From Maricaulis sp039978735 (GTDB lineage: Bacteria; Pseudomonadota; Alphaproteobacteria; Caulobacterales; Maricaulaceae): DNA of 64,000 nt. This document shows positions 17,035 to 27,365 of the stretch, piece after piece. The notes under the pieces are model-generated. The model had not been told where the DNA came from. It saw only the letters and a list, made by a program, of their open reading frames with translations, and made no database searches. Made by a program: the position numbers and the translations under genes. The DNA lies in the NCBI RefSeq assembly GCF_039978735.1, contig NZ_JBDWAS010000045.1, positions 124,001 to 188,000 of the forward strand, read 5' to 3'. Positions within the stretch are counted from its first letter, which is position 1. Each line of letters starts with the position of its first letter.

Positions 17035-18894
17035 CTAGCTGGCCTCTTTGCTGAGCCGCTTCACATGCGCCAGAACCGCCGTCAGAGCACCCGGCGTGAC
17101 GCCCTCGATACGGGAGGCCTGACCCAGCGTCTCGGGACGCGCGCGCTCCAGCTTCTCGCGGGCTTCGTTCGAGAGGCCACCGACAGAGCGATAGTCAAGA
17201 TCGCGGGGAAGCCGCACGGCCTCGTCCCGGCGGAAGGCGAGAATATCGGCCTGCTGACGATCGATATAGCCGGCATAGAGCGCATCGATCTCGATCTGCT
17301 CGACAATGTCCGGCGCCACATCGTTCAGCTCTGGCCAGATCGGCGCGAGGTCGCTCCAGGCGATATCGGGATAGGCGAGCAGCTCGCTCGCCGTGCGTCG
17401 CTTGCCGTCCGCGTTGACAGCGAGACCGTGCGCCTTGGCTTCGTTCGGAGTCAGGGTCAGCCCCTGCACCTGGCTGCGGGTCGTCTCAAGTGCCGACATC
17501 TTGCCGGTGAAGCGTGTTTCACGTGAAACAGACGCCGCCCCCAGCGCGATCGCCTTCGGCGTGAGGCGCTGGTCGGCATTATCGGCCCGCAGGGTGAGCC
17601 GGTATTCGGCGCGTGAGGTGAACATGCGATAGGGCTCGCTGACCCCGCGTGTGATCAGATCGTCGATCATCACACCGATATAGGCGTCCGACCGGCTGAG
17701 CACGAAAGGCTCGCGCGCCTGGGCGGACAGCGCCGCATTGAAGCCGGCCATCACGCCCTGGGCGGCCGCCTCTTCATACCCCGTCGTGCCATTGATCTGA
17801 CCGGCCAGCCAAAGCCCCGCCACGGCGCGCACCTGCAGCGTGGCGTCGAGCTCGCGCGGATCGACATAGTCGTATTCGATCGCATAGCCGTAGCGCTTGA
17901 CCTCGACCTGTTCGAGACCCGGCAGGGTCTTCAGGAAGGCGTCCTGGACATGGTCGGGCAGCGAGGTCGAGATGCCATTGGGATAGACGGTGTCATCGTC
18001 CAGACCCTCCGGCTCCAGGAAAACCTGGTGGCTGGTCCGGTCGGCAAAGCGCACCACCTTGTCCTCGATGGACGGGCAATAGCGCGGCCCGCGCCCGGCA
18101 ATCGCGCCGGAATAGACGGCCGAGTGTTCGAGATTTGCAGCGATGATGGCGTGCGTCGCTTCCGTGGTGCGGGAGATCGCGCAGGTGATCTGCGGCACCT
18201 CGATCCGGTCGGTCAGGAAGGAGAACGGCACCGGCGTCTCGTCCGCCGCCTGCTGTTCAAGACTCTCCCAGTCGATCGACGACTTCTTCAGCCGCGCCGG
18301 CGTTCCGGTCTTGAGGCGGCCCATCTGGAGCTTGAGCCCGTAGAGCGTCTCGCCCAGACCGACCGATGGCGCCTCCCCGGCCCGGCCGGCCGGAATGCGC
18401 TCGGCACCGCGATGGATCATGCCGCGCAGAAAAGTGCCTGTCGTGAGAACGACAGACGCGGCGGCGTACTCATTCCCCGCGGCATCCGTCACCCCGACGC
18501 AGCGGCCCTGGTCGATGATCAGGTCCTCTACCGCCGCGGCCCGGATCTCCAGATTGTCCGTCGCGCCCAGAGCCGATTGCATCGCGGCTTTGTAGAGCGC
18601 ACGGTCGGACTGGGTCCGCGGACCGCGCACGGCCGGACCCTTGGAGCGGTTGAGCAGACGGAACTGGATCCCCGACGCGTCCGCGACGCGGCCCATCACA
18701 CCGTCCAGTGCATCGACTTCGCGCACCAGGTGGCCCTTGCCCAGACCGCCAATAGCCGGATTGCAGGACATCTCGCCGATCGTGTCGAGACGGTGGGTCA
18801 GCAACAGGGTCGATGCGCCGAGGCGCGCGGCAGCGGACGCGGCTTCACAGCCGGCGTGCCCGCCCCCGATGACGATGACATCCCATTGCTTCAT
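17035..18894 (-). CDS. mnmG: tRNA uridine-5-carboxymethylaminomethyl modification enzyme MnmG
   Basis: A 619-residue FAD enzyme (GidA) of normal length. The FAD-binding motif is VIGGGHAGCEAA; CNPAIGGLGKGHLVREVDAL and the C-terminal helical domain (YAGYIDRQQADI) follow. With MnmE it installs cmnm5 at the wobble uridine of several tRNAs. A perfect parS site lies in the C-terminal third of the gene. It is followed directly by rsmG. Confidence 0.98.
   Translation of the reverse strand: MKQWDVIVIGGGHAGCEAASAAARLGASTLLLTHRLDTIGEMSCNPAIGGLGKGHLVREVDALDGVMGRVADASGIQFRLLNRSKGPAVRGPRTQSDRALYKAAMQSALGATDNLEIRAAAVEDLIIDQGRCVGVTDAAGNEYAAASVVLTTGTFLRGMIHRGAERIPAGRAGEAPSVGLGETLYGLKLQMGRLKTGTPARLKKSSIDWESLEQQAADETPVPFSFLTDRIEVPQITCAISRTTEATHAIIAANLEHSAVYSGAIAGRGPRYCPSIEDKVVRFADRTSHQVFLEPEGLDDDTVYPNGISTSLPDHVQDAFLKTLPGLEQVEVKRYGYAIEYDYVDPRELDATLQVRAVAGLWLAGQINGTTGYEEAAAQGVMAGFNAALSAQAREPFVLSRSDAYIGVMIDDLITRGVSEPYRMFTSRAEYRLTLRADNADQRLTPKAIALGAASVSRETRFTGKMSALETTRSQVQGLTLTPNEAKAHGLAVNADGKRRTASELLAYPDIAWSDLAPIWPELNDVAPDIVEQIEIDALYAGYIDRQQADILAFRRDEAVRLPRDLDYRSVGGLSNEAREKLERARPETLGQASRIEGVTPGALTAVLAHVKRLSKEAS
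17515..17530. promoter_or_regulatory. parS site 3
   Basis: TGTTTCACGTGAAACA, an exact match to the 16-base parS consensus, inside mnmG. Confidence 0.95.
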
Positions 18895-18981
18895 GACCGG
18901 CTCGATCCCGACGCTCTGTCTTGCGGAAAAGGTCGGCCTACATAATGCCCGCAGGCCGTCGAGTCGAGGGGAGAGCCCGCG

Positions 18982-18997
18982 TGTTTCACGTGAAACA
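18982..18997. promoter_or_regulatory. parS site 4
   Basis: Exact TGTTTCACGTGAAACA; the palindrome extends to 20 bases (CGTG at the left, CACG at the right). It lies in the 124-bp gap between mnmE and mnmG, so this is the only one of the four clustered sites free of coding constraint. Confidence 0.95.
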
Positions 18998-19018
18998 CGT
19001 CGTGCGGTTCACGAGACC

Positions 19019-20335
19019 CTACTTGCCGATGCAGAACTGGCTGAACACCCGGTCCAGAACATCCTCGACATCAACGCGGCCGGTCAGGCTTTCCAGCGCC
19101 CGCACCGCCAGTCGCGCGTCCTCGCCGGCGAGCTCCGGCGCATCGGCCAGCCGCTCACGGCAGCGCTCCAGCGCAGACAGAGCGGTTTCCACCGCACGGC
19201 GATGCCGGGCCCGGCTTAGTGCCGGCAGTTCCCGAGCACTAAGACGTTCGCGCACGATCTCCTCGATCTTCGCCTCGAGCATGTCCACGCCATCGCCGGA
19301 CTTGGCGGACAGGCGATAAGCGCCGTCAGAGCGCTTCTGCGGCGCCAGGTCGAGCTTGTTGAGAACAAGCAGATCGTCATCTTTCAGGCGTCCGCGAAGA
19401 TCGAGCATATCCGCATCGGAGCGCGCATCCACAACACCGATCCGCAGATCCGCATTATCGGCGCGATCCAGCGCACGCCGAACGCCCTCGGCCTCGATCG
19501 CATCTACCGCTTCGCGCAGACCCGCCGTGTCGGAGATGATGACCGGAAAGCCCGCCATCGTGACGCGCACCTCCACCACGTCACGCGTGGTCCCGGGAAT
19601 ATCCGTGACAATGGCCGCTTCGCGCCGCGCCAGCCGATTCAACAGGCTCGACTTGCCCGCATTTGGTGCCCCGATCAGCGCGATGGAGAAGCCGGTCCGC
19701 ACGCGCTCGCCGCGCCGGCCATCATCCAGATGCGCCTCCATCGAGGCGATCAGCCGGCTCAACGGCGCATGTGCCACGTGGGACAATGCGTCAGGGACAT
19801 CGGCCTCGTCGGGGAAGTCGATCTCGCCCTCGATCGAGGCCATGGCAACAATCAGATCCTCGCGCCAGCCTTCATAAAGTTCCCGCAGAGCCCCGGACAT
19901 CTGGGCCAGGGCCTGCTGCCGCTGGCCTTCGGTCTCGGCCTCGATCAGATCCGCCAGGCCCTCGGCCTCGGTCAGGTCCAGCTTGTCATTCTCGAAGGCC
20001 CGCCGCGTGAACTCGCCCGGCTCGGCCGGAACCGCCCCGCTCTCGTCAAGCGCGGACAGCGCAGCTTCGATCACGGCCGGCCCGCCATGCAGGTGCAGTT
20101 CGGCACAATCCTCGCCGGTAAAGCTTGCCGGACCCGGAAACCACAGCACCAGTGCCCGGTCGATGACGGACGCGTCGGGCGCATTCAGCGTGCGCAGCGC
20201 CGCCCGGCGCGGCTGTGGCCTGGGCAGGCCCGCCAGCGCATCCAGCATGCCGCCTGCGTCAGGACCGGACAGGCGGACAACCGCCACGCCGGAGCGTCCC
20301 GGGGGCGTCGACAGGGCATAGATTGTCGTGTTCAC
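19019..20335 (-). CDS. mnmE: tRNA uridine-5-carboxymethylaminomethyl modification GTPase MnmE
   Basis: A 438-residue protein: N-terminal tetrahydrofolate-binding domain (ALSTPPGRSGVAVVRLSGP), helical domain, inserted G domain with GAPNAGKSS (G1), DTAG (G3) and NKLD (G4), and the terminal CIGK carrying the conserved cysteine. It acts with MnmG on wobble uridines. It starts three bases after the DUF6489 gene on the same strand, so the two are probably co-transcribed. Confidence 0.97.
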   Translation of the reverse strand: MNTTIYALSTPPGRSGVAVVRLSGPDAGGMLDALAGLPRPQPRRAALRTLNAPDASVIDRALVLWFPGPASFTGEDCAELHLHGGPAVIEAALSALDESGAVPAEPGEFTRRAFENDKLDLTEAEGLADLIEAETEGQRQQALAQMSGALRELYEGWREDLIVAMASIEGEIDFPDEADVPDALSHVAHAPLSRLIASMEAHLDDGRRGERVRTGFSIALIGAPNAGKSSLLNRLARREAAIVTDIPGTTRDVVEVRVTMAGFPVIISDTAGLREAVDAIEAEGVRRALDRADNADLRIGVVDARSDADMLDLRGRLKDDDLLVLNKLDLAPQKRSDGAYRLSAKSGDGVDMLEAKIEEIVRERLSARELPALSRARHRRAVETALSALERCRERLADAPELAGEDARLAVRALESLTGRVDVEDVLDRVFSQFCIGK

Positions 20336-20338
20336 GGC

Positions 20339-20602
20339 CTAGCGATCCTTGCTGCTGCCCGTCTTGCCGCCGGCAGCGGGCCCGGCCGCGCTGCGCATCA
20401 GCTCCATGAACTGGTTCGTCATCTCGCCGCCAAAGGCCGACCACTGACGCATCAGAACCTCGGGGTCCAGCTGATCCATATTGGCTTCAGCCCGTTTCTG
20501 CATTTCCGTCATCAGGCTCTCATTGAGCGCCGTAACGTCGGGCAGGCCGAGAAAGCTGCGCGCTTCCTCCGGTGTGCATTCGATCTCGATGTTGACCTTC
20601 AT
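20339..20602 (-). CDS. DUF6489 family protein
   Basis: An 87-residue soluble protein beginning MKVNIEIECTPEEARSFLGL, a pattern of the small DUF6489 family of Caulobacterales-type bacteria. The middle is helical and the tail is rich in Gly, Ala and Lys. It is immediately upstream of mnmE. The ATG was chosen because the conserved sequence starts there and the next gene diverges 49 bases away. Function unknown. Confidence 0.75.
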   Translation of the reverse strand: MKVNIEIECTPEEARSFLGLPDVTALNESLMTEMQKRAEANMDQLDPEVLMRQWSAFGGEMTNQFMELMRSAAGPAAGGKTGSSKDR

Positions 20603-20651
20603 GGCCGCCTCGCAGGATGGTGGGTCCTCTTCCAATGAACAGGAGCATGAC

Positions 20652-21356
20652 ATGACAGGTCAAGACATCCGCATCACCGGGCCGGCCGGCACGTTCTCAG
20701 CATACATGGCCAAACCGGCGAGCGGTACCGGACCCGGCATCGTCGTCCTGCAGGAAATCTTCGGCGTCAATCACGTGATGCGCGAGATGTGCGACCGCCT
20801 GGCCTCCCAGGGTTTCATTGCGGTCTGCCCCGACCTGTTCTGGCGGATCGAGCCGGGCGTCGACATCACCGACAAGAGCCAGGCCGAGCTCGACAAGGCC
20901 TTCGATCTGATGGGCAAGTTCAATCCGGATACCGGTATCGAGGACGTCCAGGCGGCCATCGATCATGTGCGCAAGCTGGATGGCTGCACCGGCAAGGTGG
21001 GCGCCATCGGCTTCTGCCTCGGCGGGCTGATGGCCTATCTCACAGCAGCCCGCACCGACAGCGATGCGACCGTCGGCTATTACGGCGTCAACATCCCGAA
21101 CTTTCTCGACGAGGCCGGCAAGATCTCGAAACCGCTGATGCTGCACATCGCCGGCCGCGACGAATTCGTGCCGCCGGAAAGCCAGGCTGCGATGCATACC
21201 GGCCTCGACCCGCACCTGCAGGTGACGCTGCACGACTATCCCGACGACGAGCACGCCTTCTCGCGCATCGAGGGGGCACATTATAATCCCGAGAGCGCCC
21301 ATCTCGCCGATAGCCGCACGCTGGAATTCTTCCGGAAGAATCTGAAATCCGAATAG
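20652..21356 (+). CDS. dienelactone hydrolase family protein
   Basis: A 234-residue alpha/beta hydrolase. The nucleophile is the Cys of GAIGFCLGG, with the acid in AGRDEFVPPE and the histidine in DDEHAFSR, forming the Cys-Asp-His triad typical of dienelactone hydrolases. AGGAG precedes the ATG. Physiological substrate is unknown; no aromatic-degradation genes surround it. Confidence 0.9.
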   Translation: MTGQDIRITGPAGTFSAYMAKPASGTGPGIVVLQEIFGVNHVMREMCDRLASQGFIAVCPDLFWRIEPGVDITDKSQAELDKAFDLMGKFNPDTGIEDVQAAIDHVRKLDGCTGKVGAIGFCLGGLMAYLTAARTDSDATVGYYGVNIPNFLDEAGKISKPLMLHIAGRDEFVPPESQAAMHTGLDPHLQVTLHDYPDDEHAFSRIEGAHYNPESAHLADSRTLEFFRKNLKSE

Positions 21357-21368
21357 GCCAAACCTGCC

Positions 21369-21394
21369 GGCACCTGCCTTTCGAGGCAGGTGCC
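21369..21394. terminator. bidirectional hairpin between convergent genes
   Basis: A perfect 11-base stem (GGCACCTGCCT with its complement) closes a TTCG tetraloop midway between the convergent hydrolase and GST genes. There is no clear T run, so termination may be weak, Rho-assisted, or the hairpin may protect 3' ends. Confidence 0.6.
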
Positions 21395-21413
21395 GCAGAC
21401 GCAAGCCGTCGAT

Positions 21414-22046
21414 CTATTCCACAGCCGTTGCAGCGACCCAGCTTTCACGCTTGGTCAGGCGTGTGAAATAGGCCTGTACATTCTCCGGCGCACCGTCGAA
21501 CTGGCGCATCACCTTGATCAGGTAGAGCATGTAGACGATCGAGATATCGGCAGCTGTGAACCGGTCACCGGCCAGGTATTCGCGGTCTCCGATCCCGTGT
21601 TTCCCAATAAATTCAAGAAGATGGTCAACTTCTGACCGTGCCCACTTGGCCAGTTTCGGATCGCGCGCCTTTTCCGGCAGCAAGACCGTGTGCGCCAGCA
21701 GCAGGCTGACCGGCATCATCATTCCGGCTTCGCCGAAATGCAGCCATTGCAGATACCGTCCATAATCGGCCTCGCCCGGTGTCACCTCCAACGGAGACGG
21801 TCCGTAACGGCCCAGGAGGTATTGCATGATCGCCAGCGACTCCAGGACGATCGTGCCCTTGTCGTCCAGCGCCGGGATTTTCCGCAGGGGATGGATTTCG
21901 GCATAAGCCTCGTCGCCGGCCGGGCGCGAGTCGAACTTCACGGGCACGATCTCGTGCGGCAGACCCATTTCCTGCAACAGCCACAGCACCCGGATCGAGC
22001 GCGTGCGCGGTGCATGATAGACGCGAATTCCTGACGTATCGGCCAT
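21414..22046 (-). CDS. glutathione S-transferase family protein
   Basis: A 210-residue GST: thioredoxin-like N domain (VYHAPRTRSIRVLWLLQEMG, then PLRKIPALDDKGTIVLESLAIMQYL with the cis-Pro and Glu-Ser that bind glutathione) and an all-helical C domain (FTAADISIVYMLYLIKVMRQF). Activity on a given substrate cannot be inferred. Confidence 0.9.
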   Translation of the reverse strand: MADTSGIRVYHAPRTRSIRVLWLLQEMGLPHEIVPVKFDSRPAGDEAYAEIHPLRKIPALDDKGTIVLESLAIMQYLLGRYGPSPLEVTPGEADYGRYLQWLHFGEAGMMMPVSLLLAHTVLLPEKARDPKLAKWARSEVDHLLEFIGKHGIGDREYLAGDRFTAADISIVYMLYLIKVMRQFDGAPENVQAYFTRLTKRESWVAATAVE

Positions 22047-22189
22047 GGCCGGTCTCCCCTTTATCGCTGTTTGTCCTGTCCTACCGTTCCACGGCGATCT
22101 TGCGCCGCCGTACTGAATTTCAGCATGTCACAGATACAACTCTGTCGCGCACATGGGATAGTGTCTCCCGACATTTTCCGGAGACACCC

Positions 22190-23068
22190 ATGCTGAAGCG
22201 CCTCATTCCCTCCCTCCTCGTCCTGGCCGCCGCCTGCTCGCCGTCCGCCCCCTCGGCGGCTGAAACCGATCTGGCCGCACCGGCAATCCAGCTTGATTGT
22301 TTCCGCGAGACCGGGGCCGCCATGCTGGCCGCACACCGTGCCGGCCCGGCGCCCGGCTATCCGGAAAACGCCCTGTCCACCCTGCGCCGCCTTGCCGAGA
22401 TGGGCGTGCTTTATGCCGAGATCGATGTGCGGCGTTCGGCCGATGGCGTGCTCTTCCTGCTGCATGACGACACGCTGGACCGCACGACGACCGGAGCCGG
22501 CTCCCTGAACGGTCTCGCCTGGGAGGCGCTCTCCGGCACCACCCTGCGCGATCCGGACGGCAATACTGTCGAGGACACCATCCCGACCCTCGCCGATGCC
22601 CTGACGGTGGCGCGTGAGGCCGGCCTGGTCCTCAATCTGGATCTCAAATCGGTCTCCCCCGAAGAGATTGTCGGCTTTGTCCACGACCACGACGCGCGCG
22701 ATGAAGTCGCCATCATCGCCTATTCCATCGACCAGGCTGCCGCGATCCACGCGCTGGATGACGGTCTCCTCCTGTCCGCTCCCAATGACCCCGCCGCCCT
22801 GAGCGCGGCCGGCGCCAATCTGGATGCCGTCTATATCTGGACCGGGGTCGGTGCCGCGGACGCCGGGCAGGATGCCCGCCTCGCCGAAGCCGGACTGGAA
22901 ACCTCCACCGGCCTGTTCAGGCTCGAAAACGGCGATCCCGCTGTCTACCAGACGGCCGCGGCAGCCGGTGTGGAACTGCTCTCGATCGACGATGTCGACA
23001 CGGCTGTTGTCGCGCTGGGCGGTGCGGACGTGCTGCAGGCACAGATCGCGGCCTGCACGGCTCAATAG
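22190..23068 (+). CDS. glycerophosphodiester phosphodiesterase family lipoprotein
   Basis: A 292-residue exported protein. The signal sequence ends in a likely lipobox (LAAAC). The GDPD barrel shows AHRAGPAPGYPENALSTLRR, EIDVRRSADGVLFLLHDDTL and LNLDLKS, holding the catalytic His pair and metal-binding Glu/Asp residues. It would hydrolyse glycerophosphodiesters to glycerol 3-phosphate at the envelope. The barrel is a little short, so activity is likely but not certain. Confidence 0.85.
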   Translation: MLKRLIPSLLVLAAACSPSAPSAAETDLAAPAIQLDCFRETGAAMLAAHRAGPAPGYPENALSTLRRLAEMGVLYAEIDVRRSADGVLFLLHDDTLDRTTTGAGSLNGLAWEALSGTTLRDPDGNTVEDTIPTLADALTVAREAGLVLNLDLKSVSPEEIVGFVHDHDARDEVAIIAYSIDQAAAIHALDDGLLLSAPNDPAALSAAGANLDAVYIWTGVGAADAGQDARLAEAGLETSTGLFRLENGDPAVYQTAAAAGVELLSIDDVDTAVVALGGADVLQAQIAACTAQ

Positions 23069-23082
23069 TCTCCGCGCTCTGG

Positions 23083-23098
23083 TGTTTCACGGGAAACA
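23083..23098. promoter_or_regulatory. parS-like site with one mismatch
   Basis: TGTTTCACGGGAAACA differs from the parS consensus at one central base (T to G), which breaks the palindrome. It lies in the short gap before the quinone oxidoreductase gene, between the main parS cluster and the presumed origin. Confidence 0.5.
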
Positions 23099-23135
23099 TC
23101 TTATCTGACAGGAGGTTGATAGGGGAGCACGCGCA

Positions 23136-24113
23136 ATGAGTATTCAGGCAATCCGCATTCACGAGACCGGCGGCCCAGATGTGATGCGTCTGGACACCGT
23201 CGATCTGGCCGAGCCGGGACCGGGTCAGGTTCGCGTGCGCCACACGGCCATAGGCGTCAATTTCATCGACACCTATCATCGCTCCGGTCTCTACCCCCTG
23301 CCCCTGCCCAGCGGTATCGGCCTGGAAGCCGCCGGCATCGTCGAGGCCGTCGGTGATGGCGTGACAAAGCTGAAGGACGGCGACCGGGTCGCCTATGGAT
23401 CGGGGCCCATCGGCGCCTATTCCCAGGCTCATATCCTGCCGGCCGGACGCGTCGCCAGAATCCCCGATGGCGTCAGCGACGAACAGGCGGCCGCCCTCAT
23501 GCTGAAGGGCATGACGGTGCGCTATCTCTTCAAGGACACTTATGCGCTCAAGGCCGGCGACACGATCCTCTTCCATGCTGCCGCCGGCGGGGTCGGCCAG
23601 ATCGCCTGCCAGTGGGCGGCCGATATGGGCGTCACCCTGATCGGCACGGCCGGCAGCGACGAGAAATGCGAGATCGCCCGGCAGAGGGGCGCGGCGCATG
23701 TGATCAATTATTCCCGCGAGAATGTCGTCGAGCGCGTCCGCGAGATCACCGAAGGACGCGGCGTGCCGGTCGTCTATGACGGCGTCGGCAAGGATACGTT
23801 CGAGATGTCGCTGGACTGTCTGGCACCGCGCGGTCTTCTCGCGACCTTCGGGAATGCGTCCGGACCGGTGACCGGTGTCAATCTGGGCATCCTCACCCAG
23901 AAGGGCTCGCTCTACGTCACCCGGCCGTCCCTGATGCATTATGTGGCGTCAGACGAAGACCTCGCCGCCAACACCGCCGACGTGTTCGACGCCGTCGCCC
24001 GCGGTGCCATCTCGATCGACATCAACCAGCGCTATGCCCTGGCCGACGCGCAAAAGGCGCACCAGGACTTGGAGGGACGGCGGACGACGGGTGCGAGTGT
24101 GCTGGTGCCGTAG
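23136..24113 (+). CDS. NADPH:quinone oxidoreductase, zinc-free MDR family
   Basis: A 325-residue medium-chain dehydrogenase/reductase of the QorA type. The N domain has IGVNFIDTYHRSGLYPLPLP, and the NADPH fold has HAAAGGVGQIACQWA. No structural zinc cysteines are present, as expected for quinone reductases. A strong GGAGG-like site lies upstream. It is followed by a palindromic repeat that separates it from convergent rho. Confidence 0.93.
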   Translation: MSIQAIRIHETGGPDVMRLDTVDLAEPGPGQVRVRHTAIGVNFIDTYHRSGLYPLPLPSGIGLEAAGIVEAVGDGVTKLKDGDRVAYGSGPIGAYSQAHILPAGRVARIPDGVSDEQAAALMLKGMTVRYLFKDTYALKAGDTILFHAAAGGVGQIACQWAADMGVTLIGTAGSDEKCEIARQRGAAHVINYSRENVVERVREITEGRGVPVVYDGVGKDTFEMSLDCLAPRGLLATFGNASGPVTGVNLGILTQKGSLYVTRPSLMHYVASDEDLAANTADVFDAVARGAISIDINQRYALADAQKAHQDLEGRRTTGASVLVP

Positions 24114-24127
24114 CCCACTTTATCGAT

Positions 24128-24290
24128 GTCATCCCGGAAGAACGCCCCGCGCAGGCGGGGCGAAAGTCCGGGACCCATAGTCCCGGTGCCTGTTCAGCTA
24201 TCGCTCAAATCGAGCCTGCTTCCGGCCTCAAGCGAGCGTAGAGGTCCCGGCCCTGCGGCCCGCCTGCGCGGGCCATACGGCCGGGATGAC
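24128..24290. repeat. palindromic intergenic repeat, family A, copy 1
   Basis: A 163-bp element bounded by perfect ten-base inverted ends GTCATCCCGG / CCGGGATGAC. Inside are a GGGACCCATA arm and a matching TCCCGGCC arm, so the whole unit can fold on itself. Two more copies of the same length occur elsewhere in the window. It fills the gap between convergent genes. Confidence 0.8.
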
Positions 24291-24309
24291 AAATGCAGCA
24301 GGTGCAGAC

Positions 24310-25614
<1,305 letters not shown>

Positions 25615-25843
25615 GATGGGTCTATCTGTCAGACATTACAGGCGACCATCCCGGAACCGGGAGCTGTCGCGTTCAAACAATAGGCGTGCCGGCTACCCGG
25701 AAACGACCTGTGACATGTGGAATGGGCTGGCGCGTCGTCGGACCAATGTCCTGCGCCACGCAAAGAAAGGATCCATAAGAGGAGTTACGCAAAGCCTTGC
25801 CACGCCTTGCCATCCCCGTCAAGCACAAGCGCGGAACGCTGCG

Positions 25844-26302
25844 CTATTTCAGCGCCACCACCGCGATCGGCACGATGAGGAAGGCCAGCAGGAAGGGCAC
25901 TTCGTTGAGCATGCGATAGCGCTTGTCCGACCAGTCATTGGTGCCTTCGGCAAACAGGCGGGCCCGTTTGGAATAGACGCCATGCATCGCCGACATCGCC
26001 AGCACGAGTGCAAACTTGGCGATCCAGGCCCAGTGCAGGAAAATCGTCCAGCCGCCGGCGCGCTCGGCATTCGACCAGACCAGCAGCAGGCCGAACAGCC
26101 AGGTCGCGATCATCGCCGGATTCATGATGCCCTTGAGCAGGCGGCGTTCCTGGATTTTCAGCGTCTCGTCCAGCTCGCCGCCCGGCCGGGCGGCGCAGTG
26201 ATAGACGAAGAGCCGCGGCAGATAGAGCATCGCCGCCATCCAGGCGATCACCGCCAGGATGTGCAGGGCCCGCAACCAGTCATACGCTGCCGCCAGGATC
26301 AT
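25844..26302 (-). CDS. hemJ: protoporphyrinogen IX oxidase HemJ
   Basis: A 152-residue four-helix membrane protein of the HemJ (UPF0093) family. AYDWLRALHILAVIAWMAAMLYLPRLFVYH contains the conserved haem-ligand histidine region, and LPRLFVYH is diagnostic. It oxidises protoporphyrinogen IX to protoporphyrin IX, supplying HemH encoded just upstream. The ATG overlaps the hemH stop by four bases, supporting the chosen start over an upstream one. Confidence 0.92.
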   Translation of the reverse strand: MILAAAYDWLRALHILAVIAWMAAMLYLPRLFVYHCAARPGGELDETLKIQERRLLKGIMNPAMIATWLFGLLLVWSNAERAGGWTIFLHWAWIAKFALVLAMSAMHGVYSKRARLFAEGTNDWSDKRYRMLNEVPFLLAFLIVPIAVVALK

Positions 26303-27351
26303 GCTGTTTCCAATTCCCCGTTCCGGCAGGGACATCCGGACCATTCCGCCGGACAGATCCGCCCGCCCGTATCACACCGCGGACCCGGCGCCCCCGCCAG
26401 GGCAGACTTCACCAATGTCGCCAGGGATTCAATGAAAACGGCATCCAGGCCCAGCGCCGGCACACGGACATAGGATGTCACACCGTGCTCGCGGGCCAGA
26501 TCGCCATATTCCTCGTCGAGCTCGACCAGCGTCTCGATATGCTCGGACACGAAGGCAATCGGGCTGAGAAGGATGTTCCGGCCGTCCTTCGCGGCGCCCT
26601 CGATCGCGTCTTCGGTCGACGGGCCGATCCATTCCAGCGGTCCGACCCGGCTTTGATAACACACCTGCCAGTCCGGGAATTCCGGCATCTGGCGCATCAC
26701 GGCCTCGACAGTCTGTTCGACCTGCCACTGATAGGGATCGCCATCCTCGATCACCTTCTTCGGCAGGCCGTGGGCCGAGAACAGCAGACGGACATTGTCC
26801 GGCCGGCCCGCCTTCTCCCAGGTCTTGCGGATCAGCGCGGCGTGCGCATCCACAAAGGCCGGTTCGGTGGGATAGCAGCACACCGTGCGGGTTTCCGGAC
26901 CGCCCGCCTCGCGCCAGCGCTTCAGCGAACTCGCCGTCGTTGTGGTGGAGAATTGCGGATAGAGCGGCAGCAGCACGCACTCGTCCGGCGACCAGGCCGA
27001 GACGTCCTCCGCCACATCCTCGGTCAAAGGATGCCAGTAGCGCATCGCCGGCCAGACACCGATCTCGTGATCGGGGAAAGCCTTTTCCAGCTCGGCCTTG
27101 AGCGCATCAGCCTGCTTGCGTGTTTCAGGCAAGAGCGGCGAGCCACCGCCCATCTTGGCGTAATTGGCCTTTGCTTCCTTCGCCCGCGTCGTCGAGATCA
27201 GCAGCGCCAGCGCTTCGCGGATCAGGCCGGGCGCACGGATAATCGCCGGGTCGCGGAAGAGATTACGCAGGAAGGGACGAACATCGTCCGGACCGTCCGG
27301 GCCGCCCAGATTGAACAGCACTACAGCCAGCTTGCGGCGCGCATCACCCAT
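26299..27351 (-). CDS. hemH: ferrochelatase
   Basis: A 350-residue ferrochelatase: VVLFNLGGPDGPDDVRPFL at the start, CVLLPLYPQFSTTTTASSL, and LLFSAHGLPKKVIEDGDPY with the catalytic His. It inserts iron into protoporphyrin IX, the final step of haem synthesis. It lies 14 bases after hemE and overlaps hemJ. The chosen start MGDARRKLAVVL leaves no unlikely extension. Confidence 0.96.
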   Translation of the reverse strand: MGDARRKLAVVLFNLGGPDGPDDVRPFLRNLFRDPAIIRAPGLIREALALLISTTRAKEAKANYAKMGGGSPLLPETRKQADALKAELEKAFPDHEIGVWPAMRYWHPLTEDVAEDVSAWSPDECVLLPLYPQFSTTTTASSLKRWREAGGPETRTVCCYPTEPAFVDAHAALIRKTWEKAGRPDNVRLLFSAHGLPKKVIEDGDPYQWQVEQTVEAVMRQMPEFPDWQVCYQSRVGPLEWIGPSTEDAIEGAAKDGRNILLSPIAFVSEHIETLVELDEEYGDLAREHGVTSYVRVPALGLDAVFIESLATLVKSALAGAPGPRCDTGGRICPAEWSGCPCRNGELETA

Positions 27352-27365
27352 GGCGCTCTCCTGTT

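Noticed and set aside
25615..25843. Possible small gene or structured leader before rho
   Set aside because: No open frame with a ribosome site and no stable hairpin series was visible; it is only a plain upstream region.
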